A stretch of 64,000 bases of DNA, taken from assembly GCA_021776175.1 (NCBI GenBank), contig JAJFGJ010000006.1, positions 124,001-188,000 on the forward strand, in the 5' to 3' direction. The stretch comes from Kiloniellaceae bacterium (GTDB taxonomy: Bacteria > Pseudomonadota > Alphaproteobacteria > Kiloniellales > J153). The notes below the pieces were generated by a model. The model worked only from the letters and a program-made list of their open reading frames with translations. It had not been told where the DNA came from and searched no databases. The position numbers and the translations under genes were made by a program. Below are positions 54,007 to 62,038 of this stretch, piece by piece. Numbering within the stretch: position 1 is the stretch's first letter; every line of letters begins with the position of its first letter.

Positions 54007-54273
54007 GCTTGCCCTCGTCATACGAAGCCGTCTTACGAAGCGCACTTTAACGCATGATTGTGACGCACAGGTATGAACGAGATGTTAAAAATAAATAAAA
54101 CCGTAAATAACATCAAGCATTACAAAATATGTCCTAATTGTTTTCAAATATAGAGTAATTTATCTCAATATATTACATACAATTTCTTGAGTTATTAATT
54201 TTTCGTTTATATTTCTGCCCCAAAATACTGCCAGCCAAAAGAATCCGGTCTCAGTCAAGAATGAGGTGCGAAC
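54007..54273. other. AT-rich divergent promoter region of tad genes
   Basis: A 267-bp gap, very AT-rich from about 54080 to 54240, between the TadE pair and the TadG-like gene. It should contain both promoters; I do not see a repeat or a coding frame. The same compositional drop marks the PilZ and receiver promoter regions. Confidence 0.5.
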
Positions 54274-55818
54274 GTGGTCGCTTCAATTCTCAGGCGTCTC
54301 CGCCATAGCCGCCGCAACCCTTTCAAGGACGAAAAGGGTAGCATGAGTCTGTTCATGGCCGCCGCCGTCGTTGTATCAGTCGGCTTCGCGGGCGTTACCG
54401 TGGATGCCATACGCGGCTATCTCGTGCAGTCCCGCTTGTCCGCCGCGCTCGACGCCGCCGGCTTGGCCGGCGCGCGCGTTATGTTCTCGGACACGCGCGA
54501 CGCCGACATTCAGATGTACTTCGATGCGAACTTCCCGCCGGGATACATGGGCGCGACCGTTACCGGGCCAACCTTCACCGTGGACCCCGCGAACGAAATC
54601 CTCACGCTGTCCGCCCAGGCCACGATTGACACCACGCTGACCCAAATACTCGGTTACGATAACTTCACCGTGGGCGCATCCTCCGAGATCACGCGGCAGA
54701 CGGAATTGCTGGATGTGGTTCTCGCGATTGACATGTCGGGATCCATGGGCTCGTCGCTTGGCGGCGGCACTCGTATCTCGGCCGCCCGCGATGCGGCTCA
54801 TATACTCGTCGATACCCTCTACGGCGCCGACGGCCTGTCGCCGCTTCTCAACATTGGTATCGTTCCATGGAGCGGCAACGTCAACGTCACCAACAACAAT
54901 CTTGCGTTCGACCCCGGCGCGACAACGACGGTAGCGGTGCCAAACTTTACCAACGCGGTAACCGGCGGCAGCCAAAGCTCCCTTTACGTCGCGAACAACT
55001 CCCCCGTCCCGCTGCTGTCGCCGCCGCCGGCGGCGGAGCCGTTCGACGACGAGAACGGCAACGGCGTGCGCAATTCCGGCGAGTCCTACACTGACGTCAA
55101 TGGCAACGGCTTCTACGATAAAGAATGGCAAGGATGCGTTTTCGCCCGCTACACGAACGATGGCATCAACAACGACGCCGACCTGGACGCCGGTCCGATT
55201 GTCGGCGTCGGCGGCGTGGACGACTGGCCGGCGTGGGAAGTGGTCGACTGGCGGGGCGAACCGATCTCGGGCGGCACCTGCCCCTTAGCGGTCGCGGGCA
55301 GGGAATGCACTCCGTGCCCAAACCAGGGCATCACGCCCCTGCAAAACACCAAGGCCAGTATTGACGCCGCCATCGATCAGTTGGTCACACCCGGCGGTTA
55401 TACGGAAATCATCGGCGGTCTGGCCTGGGCCTGGCGGACGCTGATTCCCGGAGCCCCCTTCACCGAGGCCGACCCGGACCCGGAAGGGCAACGCACCCAG
55501 GCCATCGTTCTGCTAACCGACGGTGAGTACACTGGGCGTTCGGGCGATTCTTACAAAACCGCGTTTGGGAACAGCACTTCCGCTCAGACCCTGGCTCACC
55601 CGCGCTTGCGCGCCCTGGCGACCAATATCAAGGCGTCCGGCGTGGTGATCTACACGATCCAGTTCGCCAACACCTCGGGCACCCTGGCGCAGTTGATGAA
55701 GGACGTCGCCTCGGGCCCCGACTCGCCGTTCTACAACCCGGCACCGACCGCCGCGGAACTTGAAAACGTGTTCGAGGAAATCGCGAACGATTTGTCGCAA
55801 CTCAGGCTTTCCATGTAG
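54274..55818 (+). CDS. TadG-like protein with von Willebrand A domain
   Basis: A 514-residue protein from GTG 54274, with GAGGTG upstream. The N-terminal part has a TadE/G-type helix (SLFMAAAVVVSVGFAGVTVD). A VWA domain follows with the MIDAS motif LAIDMSGSMGSS near residue 155 and a later AIVLLTDGEYTG. Inside it lies an insertion with FDDENGNGVRNSGESYTDVN, like the motif in the TadE protein. TadG proteins help pilus or tight-adherence function at the envelope. The gene has a short divergent partner and no visible Tad secretion machinery near it. Confidence 0.8.
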   Translation: MVASILRRLRHSRRNPFKDEKGSMSLFMAAAVVVSVGFAGVTVDAIRGYLVQSRLSAALDAAGLAGARVMFSDTRDADIQMYFDANFPPGYMGATVTGPTFTVDPANEILTLSAQATIDTTLTQILGYDNFTVGASSEITRQTELLDVVLAIDMSGSMGSSLGGGTRISAARDAAHILVDTLYGADGLSPLLNIGIVPWSGNVNVTNNNLAFDPGATTTVAVPNFTNAVTGGSQSSLYVANNSPVPLLSPPPAAEPFDDENGNGVRNSGESYTDVNGNGFYDKEWQGCVFARYTNDGINNDADLDAGPIVGVGGVDDWPAWEVVDWRGEPISGGTCPLAVAGRECTPCPNQGITPLQNTKASIDAAIDQLVTPGGYTEIIGGLAWAWRTLIPGAPFTEADPDPEGQRTQAIVLLTDGEYTGRSGDSYKTAFGNSTSAQTLAHPRLRALATNIKASGVVIYTIQFANTSGTLAQLMKDVASGPDSPFYNPAPTAAELENVFEEIANDLSQLRLSM

Positions 55819-55836
55819 GAGCGCGAGCTTCGCCGA

Positions 55837-57267
55837 TCAGAGGCCGGACATCGAATCCAGATCGCCGGGAATGGGCAGGCCGCTCGCTGCAATCTGTTCC
55901 GTGAGCGCCGCGATCAATCGCCTTAGACCTTCGGCGTTCGAGGATTCGCACCGCGCGACCAGGACATCCTGAGTGTTGGACGCGCGTAGCAGCCACCACC
56001 CGTCTGGCGTGCTCACCCGCACCCCGTCGATCTCATCCACCCGCGCTTGCTTGGCCACAAGACGCTTGCGCACCTCCTCGATCACCGGGCGCTTACGCTC
56101 CTCGGGGCAGGGAAACCGTATTTCCGGAGTGTTGACCACCGGCGGCAGGGAATCGCGAAACGCCGCCATGCCCTCATGAGCGCGGCTCATTAGCTCAATC
56201 AATCGAATCGCGGCATAGGGCGCGTCATCGAAACCGAAATACCGGTCGGCGAAAAAGATGTGACCGGAGACCTCGCCCGCGAGGACCGCGCCGGTTTCGG
56301 CCATCTTCGCCTTGATCAAGGAATGCCCGGTCTTCCACATGACAGGAACGCCGCCCGCGCGCGCGAGTTCGTCGAACAGGACCTGACTGGTCTTGACGTC
56401 GGCGATGATCGTGGCGCCGGGCCGCCGCGATAGGATATCGCGGCCGTAGAGGATCACGAGTTGATCGCCCCACAAGATGCGTCCCTTCTCGTCGATCACG
56501 CCGATACGGTCGCCGTCGCCGTCGAAGGCGATACCGAAATCGCACCCCTGTTCCAGAACCGCCGCCTTCAACTGCTCAAGGTTCTCGGGCACGGTCGGGT
56601 CCGGGTGATGGGCCGGAAAGGTGCCGTCGATGACTTCGTTGAGCAGAATATGCTCGCCCGGCAAACGCTTGGCGAGGGCCGCCATGACCTCGCCCGCCGC
56701 GCCGTTACCGGCGTCCCAAGCCACCTTAAGGGTCCGCGATCCGCCCTCGAAGTCCTGGACCAGGCGGGTAACATAGTCATCGAACACGTCCTGCTCGCGA
56801 GCGTGGCCGGCACCGATTTCGAAGTCGCCCGCCGCCGCGATCGCGCCCAGGTCTTGAATGTCCTCGCCAAAGAACGAAGCCTTGCCCAGCATCATCTTAA
56901 AACCGTTGTAGTCGGGCGGATTGTGCGACCCGGTGATCATGATGCCGCCATCCGCCGCCAGGGTAAGAACGGCGAAATACAGCATCGGCGTCGGGCCGAG
57001 GCCGATTCGTATTGCCTCCAGCCCGCAAGCGGTTAGCCCCTCCACCACCGCCGCCTCGATCTCGGGCGATGAAAGCCGGCCATCGTAGCCAACGCAAACC
57101 GAGGCGCCGCCGGCGCGACGGACCCGGGTACCGAAGGCGCGCCCTAGAGCCCGCGCGTCGGCCACGGAAAGGGTCTGGCCAACGACGCCGCGCACATCGT
57201 ATTCGCGCAGGATGGTCGGATCGAAGCGGTGCGTTTCAGGCAATGCTCCCGTTCCATCAGCCGCCAT
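55837..57267 (-). CDS. Phosphomannomutase/phosphoglucomutase
   Basis: A 476-residue alpha-D-phosphohexomutase. ATG 57267 is used, with GGGAG upstream. The catalytic phosphoserine loop is [19 protein letters not shown], the magnesium loop is [14 protein letters not shown], the sugar loop is [10 protein letters not shown] and the last domain has LLRASNTQD. It interconverts hexose-1- and 6-phosphates for UDP-glucose or GDP-mannose synthesis. It overlaps ugd by 11 bp, and galU lies upstream in the same orientation, so it feeds a common sugar-nucleotide pool. Confidence 0.92.
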   Translation of the reverse strand: MAADGTGALPETHRFDPTILREYDVRGVVGQTLSVADARALGRAFGTRVRRAGGASVCVGYDGRLSSPEIEAAVVEGLTACGLEAIRIGLGPTPMLYFAVLTLAADGGIMITGSHNPPDYNGFKMMLGKASFFGEDIQDLGAIAAAGDFEIGAGHAREQDVFDDYVTRLVQDFEGGSRTLKVAWDAGNGAAGEVMAALAKRLPGEHILLNEVIDGTFPAHHPDPTVPENLEQLKAAVLEQGCDFGIAFDGDGDRIGVIDEKGRILWGDQLVILYGRDILSRRPGATIIADVKTSQVLFDELARAGGVPVMWKTGHSLIKAKMAETGAVLAGEVSGHIFFADRYFGFDDAPYAAIRLIELMSRAHEGMAAFRDSLPPVVNTPEIRFPCPEERKRPVIEEVRKRLVAKQARVDEIDGVRVSTPDGWWLLRASNTQDVLVARCESSNAEGLRRLIAALTEQIAASGLPIPGDLDSMSGL

Positions 57268-58591
57268 GTTGAGTCTCCCGCGTCTGATTAGGCCGGCCGA
57301 TACAGACATAGTCGAAACCGGCGGCCAGCATTTCGGCCGGATCGTAGATGTTGCGCAGGTCGATCATGACCGGTGTCTTCATCGCCGCCTTGACGCGGTC
57401 GAAGTCCAAGGCGCGGAAAGCGTTCCATTCGGTCACGATCACCAAGGCGTCGGCCCCGTTCATGGTCTCGTAGGCGCTCTCGCAATAGTCGATACCGTTT
57501 ATTAGCTTATTCGCTTCCTCCATGCCTTGCGGATCGTAAGCGCGGACCGTCGCGCCGGCGGCCTGAAGCGCTGGAACGATGTCCAGGCTGGGCGCGTCCC
57601 GCATGTCGTCGGTGTTCGGCTTGAAGGTCAAGCCCAGGACCGCGATGGTCTTGCCCTCGACCGAGCCGCCGCATCGCGCGATCACTCTCCGGGCCATGTT
57701 CTTTTTACGCTCGTCATTGATCTCGATCACCGATTCGACGATCCTCAAGGGCGCCCCCGCCTGCTGTGCGGTTCGCGCCAGGGCGACGGTATCCTTGGGA
57801 AAGCAAGAACCGCCATAGCCGGGACCGGCGTGCAGGAATTTCCGGCCGATCCGCCCATCCAGGCCAATACCGCGCGCCACGTCGTGCACGTCGCCACCGA
57901 CTTTCTCGCACAAATCGGCGATCTCGTTGATGAAGGTGATCTTGGCGGCCAGGAAAGCGTTGGCCGCGTACTTGGTCAGCTCTGCCGATTCGACGGAGGT
58001 ATGAACGATCGGCGTTTCAATCAGATAGAGTGGCCGATAAATGCGTTTCATTAATTTTTGGGCGCGCTCGGATTCGGTCCCGATGACGACCCGGTCGGGG
58101 CGCATGAAATCGCCGATCGCCGCCCCCTCGCGTAAAAACTCAGGATTCGAAACGACGTCGAAATCGGCGTCCGGCCGGGTATCGCGGATAATGCGTTCGA
58201 TCTCGGCCCCGGTACCGACCGGCACCGTCGATTTCGTCACCACCACGGTGTAGCCGGTCATGGCCTCGGCGATTTCACGCGCGGCGGCATGGACGTAGCT
58301 TAGATCGGCGAAGCCGTCGCCGCGGCGGCTGGGCGTCCCGACGGCGATAAAAACCGCATCGGCCCCGCTGACCGCGTCCTTCAGACCGGTGGAAAAGGAT
58401 AGGCGGCCCTCGGCGACATTGCGTTCGATCAATTCGTCCAAGCCGGGCTCGAATATCGGGATCTCACCCTTGAGCAGGCGTTGGATCTTAGCCGCGTCCG
58501 TGTCCACGCATTTCACGTCGATCCCGAACTCGGAGAAGCAGGCGCCGGACACCAAGCCTACATAGCCGGCACCGATCATCGCGATTTGCAT
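57257..58591 (-). CDS. ugd: UDP-glucose 6-dehydrogenase
   Basis: A 444-residue NAD-dependent enzyme making UDP-glucuronate. The start is [20 protein letters not shown], the NAD fold. The catalytic Cys is in [36 protein letters not shown] and [20 protein letters not shown] are the substrate-binding parts. GGAGATGGCTGA upstream of ATG 58591 is the ribosome binding site. galU lies 26 bp upstream and the phosphohexomutase overlaps its end, so the three genes form an operon for exopolysaccharide or LPS sugar precursors. Confidence 0.96.
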   Translation of the reverse strand: MQIAMIGAGYVGLVSGACFSEFGIDVKCVDTDAAKIQRLLKGEIPIFEPGLDELIERNVAEGRLSFSTGLKDAVSGADAVFIAVGTPSRRGDGFADLSYVHAAAREIAEAMTGYTVVVTKSTVPVGTGAEIERIIRDTRPDADFDVVSNPEFLREGAAIGDFMRPDRVVIGTESERAQKLMKRIYRPLYLIETPIVHTSVESAELTKYAANAFLAAKITFINEIADLCEKVGGDVHDVARGIGLDGRIGRKFLHAGPGYGGSCFPKDTVALARTAQQAGAPLRIVESVIEINDERKKNMARRVIARCGGSVEGKTIAVLGLTFKPNTDDMRDAPSLDIVPALQAAGATVRAYDPQGMEEANKLINGIDYCESAYETMNGADALVIVTEWNAFRALDFDRVKAAMKTPVMIDLRNIYDPAEMLAAGFDYVCIGRPNQTRETQHGG

Positions 58592-58617
58592 TCAGCCATC
58601 TCCGTTGAAGATTTCTT

Positions 58618-59517
58618 TCAGGTGGTCGCGTCGCCGCCCGGGAGATCTTGAGCGTAGCGCCGCACGATATCCGTCATGTCCCGGGCCATGTCGTCGCGCG
58701 CCAAGGCGAAGGCGATGTTGGCCTCAAGAAAACCGGCCTTACTGCCACAGTCGAAACGCCGGCCATCGAAGCGCAAGCCATGGAAAGGCACCCGCCCGAT
58801 CGTGCGCGCCATGGCATCGGTCAATTGAATCTCGCCACCGGCCCCCGCTTCTTGCCGGTCCAGTTCGGCGAACACCGAAGGATCCAGGATATAGCGGCCG
58901 ATGATCGAAAGGGTCGAGGGCGCTTCTTCGGGCGCCGGTTTTTCAACCAGGCCCTTGGCGGCCGTGAGTTTACCCTCCTCGCCGGACACATCGAGGATAC
59001 CGTAACGGTTAGTTTCCGCCCGCGGCACATTCATGACCGCCGCCATATTGCCGCCGACTGCCGCATAGGCGTCCATCATCTGTTTCAGGCAGGGTTCCTG
59101 GGCCATAACCAGATCGTCGGCCAGCAAGACCGCAACCGCTTCGTCGCGGACAAGGCGGCGCGCGCACCATACGGCATGGCCAAGACCGAGGGGCTCCTGC
59201 TGACGAATATATGCCACTTGGCCGGGCTCGAGCATCATGTCGCGAATCGCGCGCAGCTCCGTCTCCTTGCCACGCGCGCTCAAGGTGCCGGCCATCTCGG
59301 CGACATGATCGAAGTGATCCTCGATCGCCGACTTGCCGCGGCCGGTCACGAAAATGAATTCTTCTATCCCGGCGGCGCGAGCCTCCTCGACCGCATACTG
59401 AATCAAGGGCTTATCGACGACCGGAAGCATTTCCTTGGGCATGGACTTGGTGGCCGGCAGAAACCGGGTTCCAAGGCCGCCGACTGGAAATATCGCGGTA
59501 CGCGGTGGGCGTCGCAT
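58618..59517 (-). CDS. galU: UTP--glucose-1-phosphate uridylyltransferase
   Basis: A 299-residue enzyme forming UDP-glucose from UTP and glucose-1-phosphate. It opens with AIFPVGGLGTRFLPATKSMP, the nucleotide-binding signature, then PVVDKPLIQYAVEEARAAG, and has VAVLLADDLVMA and AGAGGEIQLTDAMA. ATG 59517 was chosen over TTG 59526 three codons earlier. It is first in the galU-ugd-mutase group. Its product is the substrate of Ugd, the next gene. Confidence 0.95.
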   Translation of the reverse strand: MRRPPRTAIFPVGGLGTRFLPATKSMPKEMLPVVDKPLIQYAVEEARAAGIEEFIFVTGRGKSAIEDHFDHVAEMAGTLSARGKETELRAIRDMMLEPGQVAYIRQQEPLGLGHAVWCARRLVRDEAVAVLLADDLVMAQEPCLKQMMDAYAAVGGNMAAVMNVPRAETNRYGILDVSGEEGKLTAAKGLVEKPAPEEAPSTLSIIGRYILDPSVFAELDRQEAGAGGEIQLTDAMARTIGRVPFHGLRFDGRRFDCGSKAGFLEANIAFALARDDMARDMTDIVRRYAQDLPGGDATT

Positions 59518-59620
59518 CTTGTCCAATTACCGTCCGGTTGATCCGTGCAGGCCCGTTTCCGACGAACCAGCCATGTCCCTAATCGAATATCAAGTAAACG
59601 TAAACTTACTATAAGCACGC

Positions 59621-60337
59621 TCAAGCGCCGAGCAGAAGATCCTTGGCCTGGTTGATCTTGGCCGCCAGATAATTGGACCCGCCGTGATCGGGATGCAGTT
59701 TCTGCATCAGGCGCCGGTGGGACCGGCGGATTTCCTCCGGCGCCGCCCCCGCCCCGAGGCCAAGGATGTCATAGGCCTCGTCCCGGGTCATGGGAGCGCC
59801 AGGGGCGGCACCCGCTCCCTGGCCCTCCGAGGGACCGGCACCCGCCGCCTCGCGCCACCCGGCGCCATGGCGGCGATCCAGATACGCTTCCAGAACCGCG
59901 GCCGATTGCGCGTCGCTGGCGTGGCATTCGCGCCACAGCGCCAGCAAATCCGCCATCGCCATTTCGCCCAGGGTGCGGCCCTGAAACCGCCCCTCGGCCA
60001 CCACCCCCTCCATGCCGCCGCTATCGTGATCCAGGGTCATATGCAGCATCCGGGTCCGGATCGACGAGCTTTGTCCGGGGCTCGGCCCCCGCGCCGCCTT
60101 GACCTGATTCCAGATCGCGCGCCAGCGCAGCAGGAGCGGGATCAGCATGGGCACCGAGACCGCGGCCAGAGCCTGGCGCCCTCCCCATATTAGATAACCG
60201 CCCAGCACCAGGCCCGCCCCGGCCGCCGCCCAGCGCAAAACGCCGATCACCTTGCGCGGCTCGCTGGCAATGAACCAGCGCGCGATAAGCAGGAATCCGG
60301 CCAGGAGGCACAATCCCAGGATGGAATAGGCAATCAA
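59621..60337 (-). CDS. Membrane-anchored DnaJ domain protein
   Basis: A 238-residue protein with two N-terminal hydrophobic segments ([20 protein letters not shown] and [20 protein letters not shown]) and a central helical, TerB-like part. The C-terminal J domain ([20 protein letters not shown]) has the HPD motif in [10 protein letters not shown]. It resembles the alphaproteobacterial Tim14/DjlA-like co-chaperones that recruit DnaK to the membrane. TTG 60337 is the likely start. It lies 22 bp after the VWA gene on the same strand, and mipZ is upstream. Confidence 0.82.
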   Translation of the reverse strand: MIAYSILGLCLLAGFLLIARWFIASEPRKVIGVLRWAAAGAGLVLGGYLIWGGRQALAAVSVPMLIPLLLRWRAIWNQVKAARGPSPGQSSSIRTRMLHMTLDHDSGGMEGVVAEGRFQGRTLGEMAMADLLALWRECHASDAQSAAVLEAYLDRRHGAGWREAAGAGPSEGQGAGAAPGAPMTRDEAYDILGLGAGAAPEEIRRSHRRLMQKLHPDHGGSNYLAAKINQAKDLLLGA

Positions 60338-60359
60338 GAGTCTCTATCCCTCTCCCGGA

Positions 60360-61064
60360 TTACTTGACTTGATGGGCGAGCAGGCTGACCGCGCCGCCCT
60401 TTCGTTGGCCATAGCTCTCCAAGGCCTTGCGGCCGCCGGCGGCGTACACCGCCACCGCCGACAACAGGTCGCGCAGGTGTTGCGCGCTGTTCGCGTCGAA
60501 GGGGCAGTAGGCGCCGCCGGAAAGGCGCGCGATCTGTTGAAAGGCCGAACGCGACAACGGCTCATCGCCCTCGTGAAACATGAAGCAAGGCACGCCGAGC
60601 AAGCCCAGGCGCCCGGCCAGGTGGCCCAGCTTGTCGATGTCTTCCTCGACGCAATCGCCAACGAAGACCAGGGCCGCGACCTTTTTACGCTCGGTCTCGC
60701 GGATGGTGTGTTTCAGGATCTTGGCAATCTGGGTCTGCCCGGCCAGGCAAAAAACCCCGGTCATGCGGCGCAGGAGGTCCTTCGATTGATTGATCCAGGG
60801 GCTCGCCTTGCATTCGCCGAAACCGCGGTAATAGACAAGTTGTATGTCCAGGCCCCCAAGGGCCGCGGTTTCCGCGAACATCTCGGCCTGTATATGGCTG
60901 GCGCGATCCCAAGCCGGCTGGCGGCTGGCGGTCGCGTCCATGGCGAAGACCAAGCGTCCCCGGCCCTCGCCCGCGGGCGCGGCGGGCGTCAGCGCGACCT
61001 TGCGCAGGAAGGCGTCGACCGCGCTTTGGCTCGATTTGTCTGGCAGCTTCTTGTCACCGGTCAT
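60360..61064 (-). CDS. VWA domain protein
   Basis: A 234-residue cytosolic protein. The von Willebrand A fold shows GRLVFAMDATASRQPAWDRA (MIDAS-like DxTxS), then DIQLVYYRGFGECKASPW, and VAALVFVGDCVEEDIDKLG. It has no signal or membrane helix. Its substrate or partner is unknown; VWA proteins often act with AAA+ or chaperone partners, and here a DnaJ protein follows 22 bp downstream. Gene order VWA-DnaJ is suggestive of a shared task. Confidence 0.82.
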   Translation of the reverse strand: MTGDKKLPDKSSQSAVDAFLRKVALTPAAPAGEGRGRLVFAMDATASRQPAWDRASHIQAEMFAETAALGGLDIQLVYYRGFGECKASPWINQSKDLLRRMTGVFCLAGQTQIAKILKHTIRETERKKVAALVFVGDCVEEDIDKLGHLAGRLGLLGVPCFMFHEGDEPLSRSAFQQIARLSGGAYCPFDANSAQHLRDLLSAVAVYAAGGRKALESYGQRKGGAVSLLAHQVK

Positions 61065-61129
61065 GGGCCATCTTATCGCCTGGATTGGGATCGAAACAAA
61101 AGGTCTCGCACCTAAAATGGGAGCCCTCT

Positions 61130-62038
61130 CTAGCCAGTTCCAGGGCCAGGCGCCTCGCTGGATTCAGGCCCGGCGCTCTCGTCACCTCTAACGCCACCCG
61201 GTTCGGCCTCGCCCTCGCCGGCCGGGAAAGCGCCGGGCAGGCGCAGGCTGCGCAGCAGATCGCGGACCTCCTGCCGGGCCGCGACGTGGCTGAGACTAAG
61301 GCGAAATCCGGGCGATTTATCGCGCAGGTCCAGAAGGGTCAGGCCCTTGGGAAACAGTTCGCGGAAAATCACCCGCTCGCCGAAGCCCGGCGCGATGCGG
61401 AATCGGATTCGTTCCGCCAGGACGCCGAGCAGCGCCGCGACATCGCGCTTGTTGCGCGCGTCCACATGGCTCAACCGGTTCCGCATGACGATCCAGTCGA
61501 TCGGTTTGAGCCCGGCCTTGGCCCGGCTCTGGCGTTGCTCCCAGACCATCTGGCTGTAGGTGCTCGGGCCCAGCACGGCGCGGCCCTCGACGTCGATCCG
61601 CGCCAGGACATCCAGATCCAGAAAGCTGTCGTTCAGCGGCGTGATCAAGGTATCGGCGCTGGCATGGCCGATCCGCGAGAGGTAGTTGTCGCTGCCCGGC
61701 GTGTCGATGACGATATAATCGCAAGCGGCCAGATCCCGCAGCGCGGTGTCCAAGGCGTCGCGGTCCTCGGCTTGAGCCCGGGTCCGCGCATCGGCCGTCG
61801 AAGCGTGAACACGGTGCAGGGAGGGAATCTCCAACTCACTTCCGCTCGAATCGGCATAGGCGCGCCGGTTCTCTATTTGACGCGATAAAGTGCCTTGGCG
61901 CGCGTCCAGGTCGATGCATCCGACGCTCAAGCCCCGCTTTAGCAGCGAGACCGTCACATGCATGGCCGTGGTGGACTTGCCCGATCCACCCTTCTCGTTG
62001 CCGAGAACCAGGATGTGCGGCCGGCCGGCGCCCCTCAT
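61130..62038 (-). CDS. mipZ: Division plane positioning ATPase MipZ
   Basis: A 302-residue ParA-type ATPase that forms a gradient and keeps FtsZ at mid-cell. It has the deviant Walker A LGNEKGGSGKSTTAMH, SVGCIDLDARQGTLSRQIEN, DYIVIDTPGSDNYLSRI and LITPLNDSFLDLDVLARID; these are MipZ-specific. ATG 62038 overlaps the previous stop by 4 bp. The C-terminus adds an acidic Glu/Gly-rich tail. MipZ is limited to alphaproteobacteria, and supports the class assignment. Confidence 0.93.
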   Translation of the reverse strand: MRGAGRPHILVLGNEKGGSGKSTTAMHVTVSLLKRGLSVGCIDLDARQGTLSRQIENRRAYADSSGSELEIPSLHRVHASTADARTRAQAEDRDALDTALRDLAACDYIVIDTPGSDNYLSRIGHASADTLITPLNDSFLDLDVLARIDVEGRAVLGPSTYSQMVWEQRQSRAKAGLKPIDWIVMRNRLSHVDARNKRDVAALLGVLAERIRFRIAPGFGERVIFRELFPKGLTLLDLRDKSPGFRLSLSHVAARQEVRDLLRSLRLPGAFPAGEGEAEPGGVRGDESAGPESSEAPGPGTG

